This document shows positions 51,133 to 52,564 of a DNA stretch of 52,564 bases, piece after piece. Every line of letters starts with the position of its first letter. Position 1 is the stretch's first letter. The DNA is taken from assembly GCA_002426755.1 (NCBI GenBank), contig DINI01000025.1, positions 12,190 through 64,753 of the forward strand, in the 5' to 3' direction. The translations under genes and the position numbers were made by a program. Under the pieces are notes generated by a model, which had not been told where the DNA came from, did no database searches, and saw nothing but the letters and a program-made list of their open reading frames with translations. Origin of the DNA: Flavobacteriaceae bacterium UBA5544 (GTDB lineage Bacteria > Bacteroidota > Bacteroidia > Flavobacteriales > Flavobacteriaceae).

Positions 51133-51510
51133 TTATTTTCCGTGTTCCAACATTAGTACTTTTCCATTCCACGAATCAAATACCAATTCAAAAACTCCGC
51201 CGCGCATTCCTTTTGGAAGAGTTCCGGTTATTACCCAATAATCATTAATCAGATGAATTTGATATGGTTTTTCGTATTCGATTTTTTCTTTTCCATAAAG
51301 TTCAAACAGAATATTTTCAGCGTAATTGATTGCGTTCTCTTTTTTCGGAATCAGAGGTGATTCCATTATTTTTCTTTCCGATTTATTTTTCAGAGCGTAA
51401 TTCAGCAATTGTTCGGCGTGTATTAACTCGTCCGACTTTTTATCAGATTCTTGAGCTTGAAGATTCGTCGAGATTAAAAATCCAATTATTAATATTATTC
51501 CTATTTTCAT
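51133..51510 (-). CDS. Cassette gene c2, exported NTF2-fold immunity-like protein
   Basis: I start at the ATG at 51510 (MKIGIILIIGFLISTNLQAQ), a signal peptide; a TTG three codons upstream is possible. The mature part has ENAINYAENILFELYGKEKI and YQIHLINDYWVITGTLPKGM, and ends SWNGKVLMLEHGK, the pattern of NTF2-fold immunity proteins found with polymorphic toxins. No toxin gene accompanies it, so it may be an orphan immunity gene carried as a cassette. Private repeats TGCCACAC (51121) and GTGTGGCA (51522) match 8 of 8. Confidence 0.75.
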   Translation of the reverse strand: MKIGIILIIGFLISTNLQAQESDKKSDELIHAEQLLNYALKNKSERKIMESPLIPKKENAINYAENILFELYGKEKIEYEKPYQIHLINDYWVITGTLPKGMRGGVFELVFDSWNGKVLMLEHGK

Positions 51511-51521
51511 TTTTCTCAAAT

Positions 51522-51721
51522 GTGTGGCAACGGTTTTGTATATGGCTCGTAGCGTGTAAATTAGCGATTACTTTTCGGTTGAGCACGAGCCGAATTTTTT
51601 AATTTTCTTATTATCTTTTTTTTTCAATAAGCCAAATTAAAAAATTTGGCGGACTAGCAAATATACCTTAACTTCGATTAAGCAACTGACTAGATATGAG
51701 CTATATACGTTGTTGTAGGCA
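51522..51721. repeat. Long cassette-junction palindromic repeat R5 (attC-like)
   Basis: Left core GTGTGGCA then ACGGTTTTGTATATGGCTCG. The right arm GATATGAGCTATATACGTTG runs into core GTTGTAGGCA (51712-51721). The interior is longer than in the other copies, with a large imperfect palindrome GCCGAATTTTTTAATTT / AAATTAAAAAATTTGGC around 51589-51650. Confidence 0.88.
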
Positions 51722-51765
51722 GTTTTTTTAATGTTCAAAATTTTCAATTCAATACATTATATTCT

Positions 51766-51960
51766 TTATTTATTTCGTCTTTTATTTATTCGTTTAAAAA
51801 CTTCTTGAAACAAAAAATAAAGAGCTAATGTAAATATGATAATAGCATAAGTTTCTTTTCCTAAAAATTCTACAATTCCATAAGATATTAGATAGTATAA
51901 AATCCCAAGTGGAATTATTACAATTAAAATAGAAATTAGAACAGCAGAAATTTTTTTCAT
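51766..51960 (-). CDS. Cassette gene c1-b, small two-helix membrane protein
   Basis: This 64-aa protein starts MKKISAVLISILIVIIPLGI, has a second hydrophobic helix AIIIFTLALYFLFQEVF and a basic tail KRINKRRNK. Topology suggests two inner-membrane helices with a positive cytoplasmic end. No family recognised. It is the second gene of the cassette with c1-a, 31 bp after it. Confidence 0.62.
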   Translation of the reverse strand: MKKISAVLISILIVIIPLGILYYLISYGIVEFLGKETYAIIIFTLALYFLFQEVFKRINKRRNK

Positions 51961-51991
51961 ATTAATTTAATTGCACTTCCTTTTCAAAATT

Positions 51992-52396
51992 TTAAAGTTG
52001 TATTTCATAAATATAACATTCGCCAGTCGATTTTTCTCGAAAATAACGAGAACCTTGGTCAAATCCGCCACTAACTTTATATCGTTCAGATTTATTTGAA
52101 GGATTAAACCAATTCGGTAAATCACTTGGTTTATTCCATTCTACAGTATCCAATTCCAATTTATTTTGTTCAACAAATTCATTCCACCAACTTTCAGTTG
52201 GTTTTAGTTTAAGCGACATAATATATTCTTTCGTCCAATGAGCCGATTGCCAATATTGTCCATTAATAATTTTAATATTTTCTGGTGCATTTGAGCCTGA
52301 CCAATATTTATAAACTTCATTTGGTTCAGCCGTATTTATTTCCGAACAGTTGCAAAATAGAAGCAATAATATAAATACTAAAATCTGATGTTTCAT
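51992..52396 (-). CDS. Cassette gene c1-a, lipoprotein of unknown function
   Basis: I choose the ATG at 52394-52396 (MKHQILVFILLLLFCNCSE), because the longer ORF reads into the repeat R6. This gives 134 aa with a lipoprotein signal (acylated Cys in LLLFC-N-C). The mature part is rich in Trp and Tyr (YWSGSNAPENIKIINGQYWQ, SWWNEFVEQNKLEL, GGFDQGSRYFREKSTGECYI). No function known. The cassette is flanked by private repeats GTTGTAGGCA (51712) and TGCCTACAAC (52410), a perfect 10-of-10 match. Confidence 0.72.
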   Translation of the reverse strand: MKHQILVFILLLLFCNCSEINTAEPNEVYKYWSGSNAPENIKIINGQYWQSAHWTKEYIMSLKLKPTESWWNEFVEQNKLELDTVEWNKPSDLPNWFNPSNKSERYKVSGGFDQGSRYFREKSTGECYIYEIQL

Positions 52397-52409
52397 TGGT
52401 TGTTCAAAT

Positions 52410-52546
52410 TGCCTACAACGTTGTTGTATATGAGCTGTGGCGTGTGTCGGCACGAACCTCTCCAGATAAAAACCGGCTTTGGAAAATCCGCAGGATTTTC
52501 CAAGGGAGGACTGACCAAGCCATGGCTTATATACGGTGTTGGCAAT
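52410..52546. repeat. Cassette-junction palindromic repeat R6 (attC-like)
   Basis: Left core TGCCTACAAC, then GTTGTTGTATATGAGCTGTG. The right arm AGCCATGGCTTATATACGGTG runs into core GTTGGCAA. The centre is a perfect hairpin, GGAAAATCC / GGATTTTCC with loop GCA (52481-52501). A further cassette begins here and leaves the window. Confidence 0.92.
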
Positions 52547-52564
52547 AGTTATTTTATTTTCTTT

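Overview
The window looks like chromosomal DNA of a marine-type member of the Flavobacteriaceae (Bacteroidetes). The DNA is AT-rich. Several genes start just behind the Bacteroidetes sigma box TAnnTTTG. Family-typical genes include a fused alpha/beta 2-oxoacid dehydrogenase E1, a DUF4369/TlpA lipoprotein, a DUF4386 protein, an ABC permease/M1 peptidase fusion, and a holA - HsdR_N - glycosyltransferase - OmpA block. I cannot name a genus.

Layout. 1-710: the N-terminal part of a sensor histidine kinase. 841-1113: a 21-bp tandem array. 1530-7508: two large DNA-processing enzymes, a UvrD/PcrA-like helicase and a RecB-like nuclease/RNase H/helicase fusion, plausibly a defence or repair module. 7786-8784: a YdjM-type membrane protein. 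8874-18336: a minus-strand cluster headed by an AraC-type regulator, with DJ-1/PfpI, TPR, DUF4386, esterase, ABC ATPase, ABC permease/M1 peptidase and alpha/beta hydrolase. Two of its promoter regions share a 42-bp candidate operator. 18528-47743: mostly core genes (mnmE, TlpA-like, rhomboid, acyltransferase, class V aminotransferase, glmM, AcpH-like, HipA-like kinase/DUF3037, uvrA, LOG, M1-like barrel protein, E1, DoxX, PfpI, holA, GT2, OmpA, MFS, Sua5/YrdC).

47847-48077 is a second 21-bp tandem array, on the opposite strand and apparently related to the first. From 48150 to the window end the character changes. Small unrelated genes of unknown function, or resembling immunity proteins, are separated by ~100-200-bp palindromic repeats. 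Each of six cassettes is bounded by its own private 7-10-nt inverted repeat (for example GTTGTAGGCA...TGCCTACAAC). This is what integron attC biology predicts, but no integrase lies in the window. One cassette is inverted and bordered by a 35-bp inverted duplication. This integron-like cassette array is the most interesting structure here.

Regulation that can be read directly: TAnnTTTG boxes ahead of mnmE, the TlpA-like gene, glmM, uvrA, LOG, E1, the HsdR_N gene and ompA; several clear intrinsic terminators; and the paired candidate AraC sites. No tRNA, rRNA, CRISPR array or transposase gene was recognised.
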